DNA from: an uncultured Gammaproteobacteria bacterium
GTDB taxonomy: Bacteria > Pseudomonadota > Gammaproteobacteria > Arenicellales > CAJQKF01
Length of the DNA stretch: 36,530 bases
Direction: 5' to 3'
Assembly: GCA_905478855.1 (NCBI GenBank)
Contig: CAJQKF010000048.1
Coordinates: forward strand, 1 to 36,530
A model generated the notes under the pieces. That model saw nothing but the letters and a program-made list of their open reading frames with translations, searched no databases and had not been told where the DNA came from. The position numbers and the translations under genes are program-made. Of the stretch, positions 9,297 to 18,120 are shown in pieces (the first letter of the stretch is position 1; each line of letters opens with the position of its first letter).

Positions 9297-10082
9297 TTAT
9301 TTTAGATTATTCAACCACTTATTAATTTCAAATATTAGCTCTTCGTTCATATCATCAAAGAAATGGTTGGCGCCTTCAACTTCTATCTGAGAATAATTGT
9401 CGTTACCCGCAGTTAGAGCACGTTCATCGCTGTTTAACAGAACCGATTCTAGATCTTCACTACCAAATAGGTCCAATGTAGGAATGGTTACTTTACCAAT
9501 ATGATTCAGTGCATTTTGGTCTGGATGCGTTTCTCCTCCGCCGATACCAATTGCGATTAAGCCTTTTACACCCTGGTCGCCCATTACGGATAGATTAAAG
9601 ACCGCCATTGCGGCGCCTTGACTATGTGCAATGACCACAATTTCGTCATTCCCTTGATCCCGTAAATAAGACAGCGCGGCTGTCACTCTAGGATGAACCT
9701 CCGGGTATAGTGGGCCGTATTCTGAATGATCAGCTTCGTTGCCTAAAATAGGCATTTGTATTGCAAGGGTGTTCCATCCATAGCTTGTCATTTCAACTCG
9801 AATAGGTTGAATAACTTGCTCCCAATTAGGATGTATGCCGGTACCGTGTAATACCAGCAGTGCTTTGTTTGAGGCTTCGGCCGCTTCGGTATAAATCGAT
9901 AATATCGATAAATCTTTAGACACATTTAGCCAATTCGCATGCCCGTCCATAATAAAGTCAACAGTCTGTTCAGCCCAACGTTTTTCTTTGGCAAGATCTG
10001 AAGCGTTTAGCGAACTAGCCTGCAATAAAACTAACATCGCAGCCGTTATAAAAAACACCGTACCTGCAATTTTTTTATACAT
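9297..10082 (-). CDS. Exported alpha/beta hydrolase, DUF3530-like
   Basis: 261 residues with an N-terminal signal peptide or anchor (KKIAGTVFFITAAMLVLLQASSLNA, first ~27 residues). LLVLHGTGIHPNW (76-87) is the oxyanion-loop strand in the style of DUF3530 proteins, AHSQGA (152-157) carries the nucleophile Ser154 in a non-classical elbow, LDLFGSEDLE holds a likely acidic residue, and GANHFFDD supplies the catalytic His. All three catalytic positions are therefore present. Function in the family is uncharacterised; a periplasmic esterase-like role is inference. The start ATG at 10082 shares its CATG with the opposite strand. It is transcribed alone, and the 365 bp upstream contain no gene. Confidence 0.75.
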   Translation of the reverse strand: MYKKIAGTVFFITAAMLVLLQASSLNASDLAKEKRWAEQTVDFIMDGHANWLNVSKDLSILSIYTEAAEASNKALLVLHGTGIHPNWEQVIQPIRVEMTSYGWNTLAIQMPILGNEADHSEYGPLYPEVHPRVTAALSYLRDQGNDEIVVIAHSQGAAMAVFNLSVMGDQGVKGLIAIGIGGGETHPDQNALNHIGKVTIPTLDLFGSEDLESVLLNSDERALTAGNDNYSQIEVEGANHFFDDMNEELIFEINKWLNNLK

Positions 10083-10447
10083 GTCTATTTACTCTCAATC
10101 CCGTTTACAATTCGATGAGTTATGTCAAAACTCGAACGATATTCAAGCGGAAGTTTAATATGTCGTCAATACTTCTGTTGAGATAGTAAGCCCTGTGGGA
10201 CCCAGTAATGAATTTCTGGAATATCTTATAACGTTATTAAGTTAAGTATTTTTAGCATGTCACAAAAAATAAATCATTCGATGCTATTCAGCTTATACCG
10301 CAGGAATCGCTCAAGTCTTTTGATAATCTATTTTTTTTATTTTGATTTCTGCACGATTAATTCGAAAAATAAAAGCCTAATATGCAACTTGTTGATCCAT
10401 AATAGTACGAACGTTGCTCTTGCTTAATTTTTATAGCTTTCCTATAC
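10083..10447. other. 365-bp AT-rich divergent intergenic region
   Basis: Divergent promoter region between the alpha/beta hydrolase (minus) and the AEC permease (plus). It is AT-rich, with T and A runs around 10330-10380 that could hold promoters. I see no gene, repeat or clear operator. Confidence 0.4.
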
Positions 10448-11377
10448 ATGTTTGCCATTTTTCTCAAAACCCTTCCATTTTTTGCGATTGTCGGAATCGG
10501 GTATTTTGCGGGTAAAGCTCGTTTTTTTGATGAGCAGGCAACCGCTTATTTAAACAAGTTTGTTTTTTACTTTGCACTATCAGCGATGATTCTGAAGTTT
10601 TCATCTCAATTAGCGTTGGCTGAAATTCTCAATTGGCGGTTCTTAGCAGCTTACTTTGCGGCCAGCTGTATGGTGTATCTTATAGTGGCGGGAGCTTCAA
10701 TTGTTCGCAGAGTTAGTTGGAGCGAGGCTGCCATCGAAGCGCATACGGCGGTGTCGGGTAATCTGGGTTTTATTGGTTTGCCGATGCTTGTTCTGATTTT
10801 GGGAACAGCGGCCATCGCGCCCATTTTGATGATCATCATTATTGATCTGGTTATTTTTGGCAGCCTAGCAGTTATCATTATAACGGTGAGCAAGGAGGGG
10901 AGTTTATCTACTAAGACGCTAAAATCTATTGGTATTGCGCTAATAAAAAACCCGATGATTATGTCGATGGTTGTTGGGCTACTTTGGTCCGCTACAAACA
11001 TCCCACTTGCAGCACCCGTTTCAGAGTTCCTTGGTCTATTGGGTGCCGCGGCAACTCCCTGCGCATTATTCGCAATAGGTGCCTCCTTAGCACCGAAATC
11101 TGCCGAGCGAATATCTGTCGCTATCTGGATTTCCACCGCTAAGTTGATTTTACATCCGTGTATATGCGCAATATTTGCGTTTTGGGTTTTTGAAATTGAA
11201 CCATTCCTAGCAAGCGTTATGGTCGCATGTGCAGCGCTACCGGTTGCAGGAAATGTATACCTAATTGCGCAACATTATAATGTTGCGCCTGCGAGGGTTT
11301 CGTCTGCGATTCTAGTTTCAACCGTGGCCAGCATCGTCACGCTTTCCATAGTCCTAAGTATTGTCCCTGGCGGATAA
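10448..11377 (+). CDS. AEC-family (auxin efflux carrier-like) transporter
   Basis: 309 residues and about ten transmembrane helices in the AEC pattern of two five-helix halves. The start LPFFAIVGIGYFAGKARFFDEQATAYLNKFVFYFALSAMIL is typical of YwkB/MdcF-like permeases, as are SGNLGFIGLPML and, in the second half, TPCALFAIGASLAP and AALPVAGNVYLIAQHYN. Bacterial AEC proteins export or exchange small organic anions such as malonate or malate; the substrate here is unknown. The gene ends 13 bp from the convergent htpX stop, with no strong terminator between them. Confidence 0.9.
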   Translation: MFAIFLKTLPFFAIVGIGYFAGKARFFDEQATAYLNKFVFYFALSAMILKFSSQLALAEILNWRFLAAYFAASCMVYLIVAGASIVRRVSWSEAAIEAHTAVSGNLGFIGLPMLVLILGTAAIAPILMIIIIDLVIFGSLAVIIITVSKEGSLSTKTLKSIGIALIKNPMIMSMVVGLLWSATNIPLAAPVSEFLGLLGAAATPCALFAIGASLAPKSAERISVAIWISTAKLILHPCICAIFAFWVFEIEPFLASVMVACAALPVAGNVYLIAQHYNVAPARVSSAILVSTVASIVTLSIVLSIVPGG

Positions 11378-11390
11378 AGGCCCGGACTCT

Positions 11391-12284
11391 TTAGGTATTC
11401 GCTGTTCGTTGGGCGCGTGCTTCCAGAGCGGAAATTCGTGTTTCGATAGGTGGATGCGATGAAAATAGGGCCATAATTCCCCTTTTGTCATTAATCCCAA
11501 AAGCGGCCATCTGTTCAGGTAGGGCTTCTGGTTCTACCTGTCCCAGTCGTTTGAGCGCGTTTATCATATTTTGGTGACCGGCCAAATCGGCGCCTCCCGT
11601 GTCGGCAATAAATTCTCGTTTTCGGGAAAAATACATCACAATAGTAGAGGCAAGAACTGACAAAATGATTTGCGATATCATCACAGTGATAAAGTAACCA
11701 ATACCATGTCCTTGATTGTTCTTTAAAATAACACGGTCTACGATGTGTCCTACCAAGCGTGATAAAAATACTACAAAGGTATTTACCACACCCTGAATTA
11801 GAGCGAGGGTTACCATATCTCCATTGGCCACATGACTCATTTCGTGGCCCACTACAGCCTCGATTTCTCCTTGGGACATCTTATCTAATAAGCCTTGGGA
11901 TACGGCAACGAGCGCCTTATTCTTTGAGGCTCCTGTTGCAAAAGCATTCATCGCTGGTGAGGGGAAAATTGCTACTTCAGGCATTTTAATACTAACAATT
12001 TTTGATTGCTTTTCAACTGTACTCAATAACCATTTTTCTATATTACTGTGCGGGTCGGTGATAACCACGGCGCCGGTCATGCGTTTTGCCATCCATTTGG
12101 ATATCAATAATGATATAAATGACCCACCAAAGCCGATCACACCAGATAATATCACCAGTGAGCGAATATTTAAATCAGAGCCATTCTCAGCCAATATGCT
12201 ATCAACGCCAAGTAGTCTTAAGGTAATGCTGAGCACAACCATAATGGCAATATTAGTGAGTAAAAAAAGCAGTATTCGTTTCAT
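11391..12284 (-). CDS. htpX: Membrane metalloprotease HtpX (M48B)
   Basis: 297 residues, the normal HtpX length. Two N-terminal helices (1-25 and 43-63) precede the protease domain. VGHEMSH (145-151) supplies zinc ligands His147 and His151 with catalytic Glu148, and SRKREFIADTGGA supplies third ligand Glu224. AMNAFATG (111-118) is the conserved substrate strand, and a second helix pair (about 161-180 and 196-219) spans the membrane between them. HtpX degrades misfolded inner-membrane proteins with FtsH and is often controlled by CpxR or heat-shock sigma. The upstream region carries a 15-bp palindrome that could bind a regulator. Confidence 0.95.
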   Translation of the reverse strand: MKRILLFLLTNIAIMVVLSITLRLLGVDSILAENGSDLNIRSLVILSGVIGFGGSFISLLISKWMAKRMTGAVVITDPHSNIEKWLLSTVEKQSKIVSIKMPEVAIFPSPAMNAFATGASKNKALVAVSQGLLDKMSQGEIEAVVGHEMSHVANGDMVTLALIQGVVNTFVVFLSRLVGHIVDRVILKNNQGHGIGYFITVMISQIILSVLASTIVMYFSRKREFIADTGGADLAGHQNMINALKRLGQVEPEALPEQMAAFGINDKRGIMALFSSHPPIETRISALEARAQRTANT

Positions 12285-12366
12285 AGTGTTACTTATTATC
12301 GTTTAAGGTTTCGTACAATATAGGCTCACCAATTAAATTATCAAGTGCTGACTTTGCTGCGGTAGT

Positions 12367-12381
12367 ATACCTATTAGGTAT
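12367..12381. promoter_or_regulatory. 15-bp palindrome between htpX and the 53-aa gene
   Basis: ATACCTATTAGGTAT has 7-bp perfectly complementary arms around one centre base. It lies 83 bp upstream of htpX and 130 bp upstream of the small plus-strand gene, a position fitting a dimeric repressor or activator for either. The binding protein is unknown. Confidence 0.35.
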
Positions 12382-12511
12382 CATAGACCGGGTCATAAAT
12401 AATTTCTTCTGTATTATTCTTTGGCGGAATAATACGATACCGACGCATACAATAGTTTTCAGCTGTGATTAATCACGTAGATTATCTCGGCAATACATAT
12501 CAAGGTGATTT

Positions 12512-12673
12512 ATGAGTGAGCAAAGTACAACCCGCCTGAAGGTTCCTGAAGGCAAAACCAGTTTTTTTACAACTCGACAGATGGAAGCAAACGAAAAAGG
12601 CTTCATCGGTTATGAAATAGTTTGGCAATCTTTTCAGAAAGTGGTCGAGTACACGACTCCAAAACAGCCATAA
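12512..12673 (+). CDS. Small hypothetical protein, 53 aa
   Basis: ATG 12512 to TAA 12673, preceded by AAGGTG eight bases upstream, a good ribosome site. The 53-residue product starts MSEQSTTRLKVPEGK and contains FFTTRQMEANEKGFIGYEIV and a Lys/Val-rich C-terminus. It is soluble and charged, with no signal or membrane segment. The composition is that of a real protein, but I recognise no family. It is divergent from htpX and convergent with the copper operon. Confidence 0.55.
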   Translation: MSEQSTTRLKVPEGKTSFFTTRQMEANEKGFIGYEIVWQSFQKVVEYTTPKQP

Positions 12674-12803
12674 TTATATCGGTCGTATGAGTCTACGGAA
12701 GCGTGCGGGCAACTTAACTATATCTTGTGTAGTGAGTAGGTGTTGCGCTTCATTATAGGGGCCCGATTGGTCGACCTCTAGCATTTTATTTTTCGAAACT
12801 ATA

Positions 12804-12830
12804 ACAGGGGCAGGCGACACCGACCCCTGT
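12804..12830 (-). terminator. Possible terminator of the copper operon
   Basis: ACAGGGG (12804-12810) pairs with CCCCTGT (12824-12830) around a 13-base loop, just after the cupredoxin stop on the minus strand. The sequence following in that direction is AT-rich but lacks a clean U run, so the terminator is only moderately convincing. Confidence 0.4.
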
Positions 12831-12840
12831 CGTTCAATTA

Positions 12841-13347
12841 TTAACCTTCGACGACAACGGTTCCTTTCATACCGGTTTGGTAGTGACCCGGAATGAGGCA
12901 GCCAAAAGCAAAAGACCCAGATTTTGAGAATTTCCAAATAATCTGACCGGTCTTGCCGGGGGCTACATGGAGCATATAGGGTTCTTCGTGTTCCATGCCT
13001 GGAAATTTCTTCATCATTTCTGCATGTTCATCCAGAGACTCTGGAGTTCCTAAAACAAACTCATGCATCATTGCACCATTGTTGGTATGTTTGAACAGAA
13101 TGACATCACCCTTTTTTACCGAAATAGCATTTGGACTAAACATCATGGTGTCTGCCATGGTAATTTCCACTGTTCGACTGGGTTTCATATCCGGGTGATA
13201 CATGCCGAATTCGCTTTCTGTTGGATCAAATTTTTCTAATTCACCATGGGAGTGGGAGTGGGTTCCACTGGCAAAAACTTGATTCGAAGTGGTGCTGGTA
13301 ATAAGTATTATTGCTACGGTTACTGCTAGACTGTTGATTCTCTTCAT
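12841..13347 (-). CDS. Type-1 copper cupredoxin, exported
   Basis: 168 residues from ATG 13347; the frame stays open upstream to 13503, but the MKRINSLAVTVAIILI signal peptide fixes the start. After a His-rich stretch (THSHSHGE, 29-36) comes a plastocyanin/azurin-like fold. The type-1 copper ligands are visible in order: His95 in MMHEFVLG, Cys150 and His155 in FAFGCLIPGHYQ, and Met160 in QTGMKG. Such proteins carry electrons or bind copper in the periplasm. It is the last gene of the copper operon, 25 bp after the multicopper oxidase stop, and may be the electron or copper partner of that enzyme. Confidence 0.9.
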   Translation of the reverse strand: MKRINSLAVTVAIILITSTTSNQVFASGTHSHSHGELEKFDPTESEFGMYHPDMKPSRTVEITMADTMMFSPNAISVKKGDVILFKHTNNGAMMHEFVLGTPESLDEHAEMMKKFPGMEHEEPYMLHVAPGKTGQIIWKFSKSGSFAFGCLIPGHYQTGMKGTVVVEG

Positions 13348-13372
13348 TTCTATATTCTCTTTGGTTCGTTGT

Positions 13373-14653
13373 TTAAGGTTTGTATTCGTATGCCACGGTG
13401 CCTGGCGGGTGTTGATACCAGCCCGGGTCACTGTAATCATCGGGTGCCTGATTTTCACGAATTTTAAGCACCGTAAACATGCCACCCATCTCGATGGGAC
13501 CAAATGGTCCGGTGCCCGTCATCATGGGTAAGGTGTTATCGGGTAGCGGCATTACCATCTCGCCCATATCCGCCATGCCTCGTTCGCCCATCATCATGTA
13601 GCCGGGTAACAGCTTACGCAGACTGTCCTGCACTACGCGCTGATCAACGCCAATCATATTGGGTACATCATGTCCCATGGCATTCATGGTGTGATGGGAT
13701 TTATGACAATGCATGGCCCAGTCACCAGGTGCATCTGCGTCGAACTCAATGGCGCGCATTTGACCTATCGCAACATCGGATGTAACTTCTGGCCATCTGG
13801 CTTCAGGTCGTACCCAACCACCATCGGTACCTGTTACCTCGAATTTTAGGCCATGGATATGAATTGGATGGTTTGTCATTGTGAGATTTCCCATGCGCAC
13901 CCGAACTCGTTCTCCTAATCCACACACTAGGTGGTCAATACCCGGGAAAACCCGGCTGTTCCATGCCCACAGATTAAAATCCAGCATGGTGTTAACTCGT
14001 GGAGTCATGGTGCCTGGTTCTATGTCAAAACCGGACATTAAGAAACAGAAGTCGCGGTCGACTTTCATGAAATTAATGTCTTTTGGGTGTACAACTAGAA
14101 AACCCATCATTCCCATCGCCATCTGTACCATCTCATCTGCATGAGGGTGGTACATAAAGGTTCCTGAGTGATTAACTTGGAACTCATAAACATAGGTTTT
14201 TCCTGCAGGAATATGAGGCTGAGAGAGCCCACCCACTCCATCCATACCACTAGGTAGCAGTATTCCGTGCCAGTGAACAGTGGTGTGTTCTGGGAGTTTA
14301 TTGGTGACGAAGATACGAACCTTATCGCCCTCTACGCACTCGATGGTTGGCCCAGGGGATTGGCCGTTGTAACCCCATAATCTGGCCGTCATACCGGGAG
14401 CCATTTCACGCTCTACCGGTTCCGCCGTAAGATGGAACTCTTTCCAGCCATTGTTCATCCGCCAGGGTAATGTCCAACTGTTTAGCGTTACAACTGGATT
14501 ATAAGGGCGACCTGCATGGGGAATGAGTGGTGGCTGCATTGCAGCAGAATCGATGCTCGGAGATTCTGGAAGTGCCGCTAGAGCAGAGCGAGCGACCATG
14601 CCCGCACCCAGTGCCGCACCGGCGCGTGTAATAAATTCTCTTCTTGATGTCAT
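13373..14653 (-). CDS. Multicopper oxidase, Tat-exported (copper resistance)
   Basis: 426 residues. The N-terminus TSRREFITRAGAALGAG is a twin-arginine signal. Copper-site motifs are all present: HWHG (127-130), HPH (169-171), HPIHIHG (262-268) and HCHKSHH (315-321), the last followed by a Met-rich region like that of copper-tolerance laccases. At 426 residues it is shorter than three-domain CopA/CueO (500-600), so it probably has the compact two-domain arrangement. These enzymes oxidise Cu(I) to less toxic Cu(II) in the periplasm. It sits between the TolC-like gene (18 bp upstream) and the cupredoxin gene (25 bp downstream), consistent with one copper-detoxifying transcript. Confidence 0.92.
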   Translation of the reverse strand: MTSRREFITRAGAALGAGMVARSALAALPESPSIDSAAMQPPLIPHAGRPYNPVVTLNSWTLPWRMNNGWKEFHLTAEPVEREMAPGMTARLWGYNGQSPGPTIECVEGDKVRIFVTNKLPEHTTVHWHGILLPSGMDGVGGLSQPHIPAGKTYVYEFQVNHSGTFMYHPHADEMVQMAMGMMGFLVVHPKDINFMKVDRDFCFLMSGFDIEPGTMTPRVNTMLDFNLWAWNSRVFPGIDHLVCGLGERVRVRMGNLTMTNHPIHIHGLKFEVTGTDGGWVRPEARWPEVTSDVAIGQMRAIEFDADAPGDWAMHCHKSHHTMNAMGHDVPNMIGVDQRVVQDSLRKLLPGYMMMGERGMADMGEMVMPLPDNTLPMMTGTGPFGPIEMGGMFTVLKIRENQAPDDYSDPGWYQHPPGTVAYEYKP

Positions 14654-14671
14654 GTTATTTATCCGCTTGTA

Positions 14672-16084
14672 TCAATGTCCACCGTCATCGCCATCCCCTG
14701 AGGAGGCCATTGATGGTGAAGTAAATTGCATAGAAATGCTTCCGGCGGCCACTAGGGTGTGGCGTAACTGGTTATCTGCCAGCCAGAAATCTCGCAGTGA
14801 TTCTATGTGTCTAATTTGTGTTTGCAGGGATTTTTTTGCATTCTTTAGCAAGTCGAACACGCTAATCAGCATGCCGTTATAGCGCAGTAATTCTTCCTGA
14901 TTGAGTGCTTCTTGTATCGGTAACACCTGATCCGAGTAGGCGTTAGCAATATCCCAAGTACGCCGGTAAGCATGTAAAGCGTTTCTTGCCTGTGAGGCCG
15001 CAGAAATAGCAGTCGACTGTGCCTGCGCTTCGGCTTGTTGAAAGGCTATCCTCGCCTTTTCCGTTTTGATGCCACCCGCGTCAAATATTGGCAGGGAAAA
15101 CTCAATTTCAAAACCCCTTTCTTCTTCCCCTTCGGCGCTTTCTAACACTGCTCCAAGCTCAATAACATTGAAAAAGGGAGAACGTTTGGTGAGTTTAAGA
15201 TTGTTCGCCATGCCCTCAAGTTCAAGCTTTGCTATTTGGACATCCAACCGACTACTAACTGCAAGCTCAGCGACTTTTTCATAGGATACGGGTTCTTCAG
15301 GTTGTAACTGCAATTTGTCAGGCAGCATCACTACACTTGCATCCGCTCCCCATATGCCTAATGCCTGCACCAATTGCTCATGAGTGCTTGTTTCGATAAT
15401 ACGTTGGCGACTTAAGCCAGCGCGCATCTCAATCAACGCAAGTTCCGATTCACCCGACTCGCGCTTACTGCTATGGCCGATCGCGGTCATCTGTCGTGTT
15501 AGCTCGTTGGCAGTTTCCGCCGCTTCAAGAACGTCCGTCATTAACGCGGTCTTCTGTATTTCGGTCACCGCTTTAATCCAAAGGTCACGGGTCATTTTGA
15601 GGTGATCCAGCACATCTCCCGCTGCACGATACTGCGCGCCTTGCAATTGACGAGCGGCTATTTTTCGACGCAGAGGCATGAGAACAATTCCACCAATGTC
15701 GAAAAGTGTCGTTGCTTCAAAATCCTCAGAAGAAAACCTTGCTAAACTAAAACCCGGATTTTCCATTCTGCCAGCCTGTGCATAGTCGGCTGCTGCTAAC
15801 CCCACATTTGCTAACTTTGCTTTTAACAATGTATTTCGATGCAGAGCAATTTTTTCCGCGTCTTTTAGTTGTAATGGAAAGGCGAGTAGCTTGGTTACTT
15901 GCTGCTCGGTCAGTTGCAGTTCTGAGCCTTCCATCGGCAAGTTCAGATTGGTACCCGATTGTCTTTGTACTAGGGCTTGAACCTCATCCAGACCTTGATT
16001 AATAGGCATACTGGTACAACCTGAGATTAGCAGTGACACCATGCCGGCTATGCCGATTTTTTTACTTAAGTATTTACGATTCAT
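14672..16084 (-). CDS. TolC/CusC-family outer-membrane efflux lipoprotein
   Basis: 470 residues. The N-terminus has a type II signal with lipobox LLISGC (Cys23), as in CusC. Two OEP repeats follow, each with long Ala/Gln/Leu-rich coiled helices (ADYAQAGRMENPGFSLARFS; a second set ending around QTQIRHIESLRDFWLADNQLR). TolC-type proteins form trimeric channels through the outer membrane and need an inner-membrane pump and adaptor. Neither CusA/CusB nor a P-type ATPase is in the window, so this channel either uses a pump encoded elsewhere or has another role. Its ATG overlaps the upstream CusF-like stop by one base (TGATG), which implies translational coupling. Confidence 0.87.
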   Translation of the reverse strand: MNRKYLSKKIGIAGMVSLLISGCTSMPINQGLDEVQALVQRQSGTNLNLPMEGSELQLTEQQVTKLLAFPLQLKDAEKIALHRNTLLKAKLANVGLAAADYAQAGRMENPGFSLARFSSEDFEATTLFDIGGIVLMPLRRKIAARQLQGAQYRAAGDVLDHLKMTRDLWIKAVTEIQKTALMTDVLEAAETANELTRQMTAIGHSSKRESGESELALIEMRAGLSRQRIIETSTHEQLVQALGIWGADASVVMLPDKLQLQPEEPVSYEKVAELAVSSRLDVQIAKLELEGMANNLKLTKRSPFFNVIELGAVLESAEGEEERGFEIEFSLPIFDAGGIKTEKARIAFQQAEAQAQSTAISAASQARNALHAYRRTWDIANAYSDQVLPIQEALNQEELLRYNGMLISVFDLLKNAKKSLQTQIRHIESLRDFWLADNQLRHTLVAAGSISMQFTSPSMASSGDGDDGGH

Positions 16085-16605
16085 CAGTTAGCCTCCATGC
16101 CAATCTTGGTAATTGTAAAGCCGCCATCAGTGTTATCCACACTGAACTGGATCTTGGTTCCTTTCTTCAACGTTTGGAGAAGGGATGGGTCCGTTACGTT
16201 AAACATCATTGTCATGCCGGGCATGCCCAGCCGATCAATAGGACCATGCTTTATCTTTATCTTATTAGACGATAATCTAATATCTTTAACGACTCCGGTC
16301 GCGTCATAACCATCGATCGATGTGGTAGGCACTTCTGTTTGTTTCGTCGTGGAGGCTTTGTCGGCACCTGCTTGTTTTGAAAGATTGTAACGGGTGTCAA
16401 AAGCACCTGTTGATGTAAATCGCTCTTGCCAAGGCAAACTCGTGTTGAAATCTACAATGGACGACGAAAAATCACTTGTATATTCGTCGGGTGTTGTGTG
16501 CTCTTCAGGGGAAAGTGCTTGAGCAAATAATGGGCCAGACAACATCGTTGCAAATGCCATCGATACAAGCAATAGTCCACGTCGAAACGTGTGCAATGGG
16601 GTCAT
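16084..16605 (-). CDS. CusF-like periplasmic copper-binding protein
   Basis: 173 residues with a signal peptide (LLLVSMAFATMLSGPLFAQA, to about residue 30) and a long linker. The C-terminal ~70 residues form a CusF OB-fold domain: VKDIRLSSNKIKIKHGPID (ligand His120) then LGMPGMTMMF (Met131 and Met133). The Trp that stacks over Cu(I) in E. coli CusF is replaced by Met128, a variant that would give a different copper site. CusF chaperones Cu(I)/Ag(I) to the Cus pump. It precedes the TolC-like gene with a 1-base overlap and follows the Cys-rich gene by 95 bp. Confidence 0.85.
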   Translation of the reverse strand: MTPLHTFRRGLLLVSMAFATMLSGPLFAQALSPEEHTTPDEYTSDFSSSIVDFNTSLPWQERFTSTGAFDTRYNLSKQAGADKASTTKQTEVPTTSIDGYDATGVVKDIRLSSNKIKIKHGPIDRLGMPGMTMMFNVTDPSLLQTLKKGTKIQFSVDNTDGGFTITKIGMEAN

Positions 16606-16700
16606 AATAATCTCTTTTGGATAGATGTAAATTCAGTTTTCGTCAGCAGAAAACTAACGAAGTACTCTCCTTTAAACCAGCGAATACGTTCGCTCGGTGT

Positions 16701-17087
16701 TTAGGCGCGAGGAGGTCGGTCTGGAAAACCTGGAGAAGTTTGTGTCGAGGAGTCTTGTAGTGCAGTGAACTTGTTAGTGTGCAAGACGTTTGGAAATTTT
16801 TCGAGCGCGTTGGGCAAGGCTAGTCCGCAGGCCATCGCACAAAAGTAATCACAAAACATATCGCCGCAATTATCGTGATGATTAGTGAATTCTTTATTAT
16901 TTGCGGCTCCGCAACCTTTGCTCTGGTGAGTATCTGCAACCATTTTGCAATGAGTATCAGTATCAATATCGCTGGAAGCAAAAGCGTGCCCAGCTATAAA
17001 CCCACCCAAAACTGTAATCAAATAGCTGACTGCAACAAGCATGGATGCTAGTTCGCGCAGTGAGTTCAATTCTTTAGAGGTGGTCAT
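16701..17087 (-). CDS. Cys/His-rich exported protein, first gene of the copper operon
   Basis: 128 residues. A hydrophobic N-terminal helix (VAVSYLITVLGGFIAG, about 18-33) suggests export or anchoring. The rest is rich in Cys and His: Cys47, Cys59, Cys74, Cys79, Cys83 and Cys87, plus His33, His46, His54, His70 and His71. A second hydrophobic stretch lies around DYFCAMACGLALP. The C-terminus ends SPGFPDRPPRA, a tail I associate with small proteins of copper-resistance operons. It resembles no enzyme, so a metal-binding or sensing role is inference from residues and position. Transcription probably starts in the 262 bp upstream, where I found no clear CueR- or CusR-type operator. Confidence 0.6.
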   Translation of the reverse strand: MTTSKELNSLRELASMLVAVSYLITVLGGFIAGHAFASSDIDTDTHCKMVADTHQSKGCGAANNKEFTNHHDNCGDMFCDYFCAMACGLALPNALEKFPNVLHTNKFTALQDSSTQTSPGFPDRPPRA

Positions 17088-17349
17088 ATACGAGGTGTTG
17101 GTTTCGGTTCTACCTACCCTACCAAAGTTTTAGTTAGATTATCAATAAATAACACATTGTTTATTTGTAAGGATTACAATAGGGATGATGCTAAATTCAA
17201 TCGGAAACTAATTGGTGTATTTTGTATATCTGCATAACTTCTCGTAATGAGAATTTTTCGTGTGTTAGAACATGGGTGACGGAATTTCTCTCAGAAACCC
17301 CTTGGGAATGGAAAATGGCTCAACTTGTTAGGGCGTAGGAAGCTGATTT

Positions 17350-18120
17350 ATGCTTAAAGCTAAAAGGCGAAGTGCTTGGTTGACTCTATTCAGCAGTATT
17401 TTATTGTTCTTTTGGGTATTTTACGGTCATTTCCATAGAGCATCTTTTGAAAATCAATTTAATGACTTTCATGATGGCGTGGCGCTCTTTGCTGTCCCAG
17501 AAGGCTACCCTAGCAGTCGTGATCCAGAGTTGGATAAATTCTCACTGGAACTTTATGAAAGTGTCAGGTCCGTATCTGATGCAGTTTCGTATATTAAGTT
17601 AAATTACGAGCTAGGTACGGAGAAAAAAGTTATAACAGCCGTATTCGATTTTACCAGTTGGAGATATGTGCACAGGATGTACCCGCATCATAATTGGCTT
17701 TCTAATCCATTTTTTGCGGGTTTGGAGTTATATGATCCGCTCAATTCATTCAACGAGATGTCTACTGCAGATGAGTTGCTTAGACACAGCGCGGTAGCGG
17801 CTTGTGGCGATGCTAGCGTTACAGCACTGGAAATCTACAGAGCATTAGGCTTAAGGGGACAGTATGTTAGTTTAGACGGCCATCATATCGCTGAATTTCT
17901 GGTTGATGGAAAAACGTGGCTAGTGGATGCTGATATGGAAGTAATGGCTCCGCACAGTGTTAAGGAAATAGGCGAAAAATCATCGCTAATTGATGACATT
18001 TATTCCAAGTATCCCGCTGGTCGTCGCGCAAATCTGAAGAAAATATTTAGTACAAAGCCGCAATACAATGGGTTTGATGGTGCACCTCGTTACAAACGAT
18101 TATATGTGGAATCTGCATAA
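17350..18120 (+). CDS. Membrane-anchored transglutaminase-like protein
   Basis: 256 residues. Residues 9-25 form a transmembrane anchor (AWLTLFSSILLFFWVFY), so the rest faces the periplasm. A transglutaminase/papain-like core is visible: AACGDASVTALEIYRALG (Cys152 at the helix start), SLDGHHIAEFLVDGKTW (His178 or 179) and LVDADME (Asp193 or 195), which together make the Cys-His-Asp triad in the usual order. Such proteins are proteases, cross-linking enzymes or peptide hydrolases, and the substrate here is unknown. It lies between the divergent copper operon and a DUF1989 gene. The stop overlaps a 37-codon ORF in another frame. Confidence 0.7.
   Translation: MLKAKRRSAWLTLFSSILLFFWVFYGHFHRASFENQFNDFHDGVALFAVPEGYPSSRDPELDKFSLELYESVRSVSDAVSYIKLNYELGTEKKVITAVFDFTSWRYVHRMYPHHNWLSNPFFAGLELYDPLNSFNEMSTADELLRHSAVAACGDASVTALEIYRALGLRGQYVSLDGHHIAEFLVDGKTWLVDADMEVMAPHSVKEIGEKSSLIDDIYSKYPAGRRANLKKIFSTKPQYNGFDGAPRYKRLYVESA

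Noticed and set aside
10651..11136. 161-codon minus-strand frame inside the AEC gene
   Set aside because: It is a shadow of a strongly coding, membrane-type frame on the plus strand.
12674..12937. 87-codon minus-strand frame overlapping the cupredoxin end
   Set aside because: Its coding part is in conflict with the cupredoxin frame and it has no domain logic.
17088..17349. CueR or CusR operator upstream of the copper operon
   Set aside because: No ACCTTCC-type or CusR-type palindrome was found; only an AT-rich promoter-like stretch.
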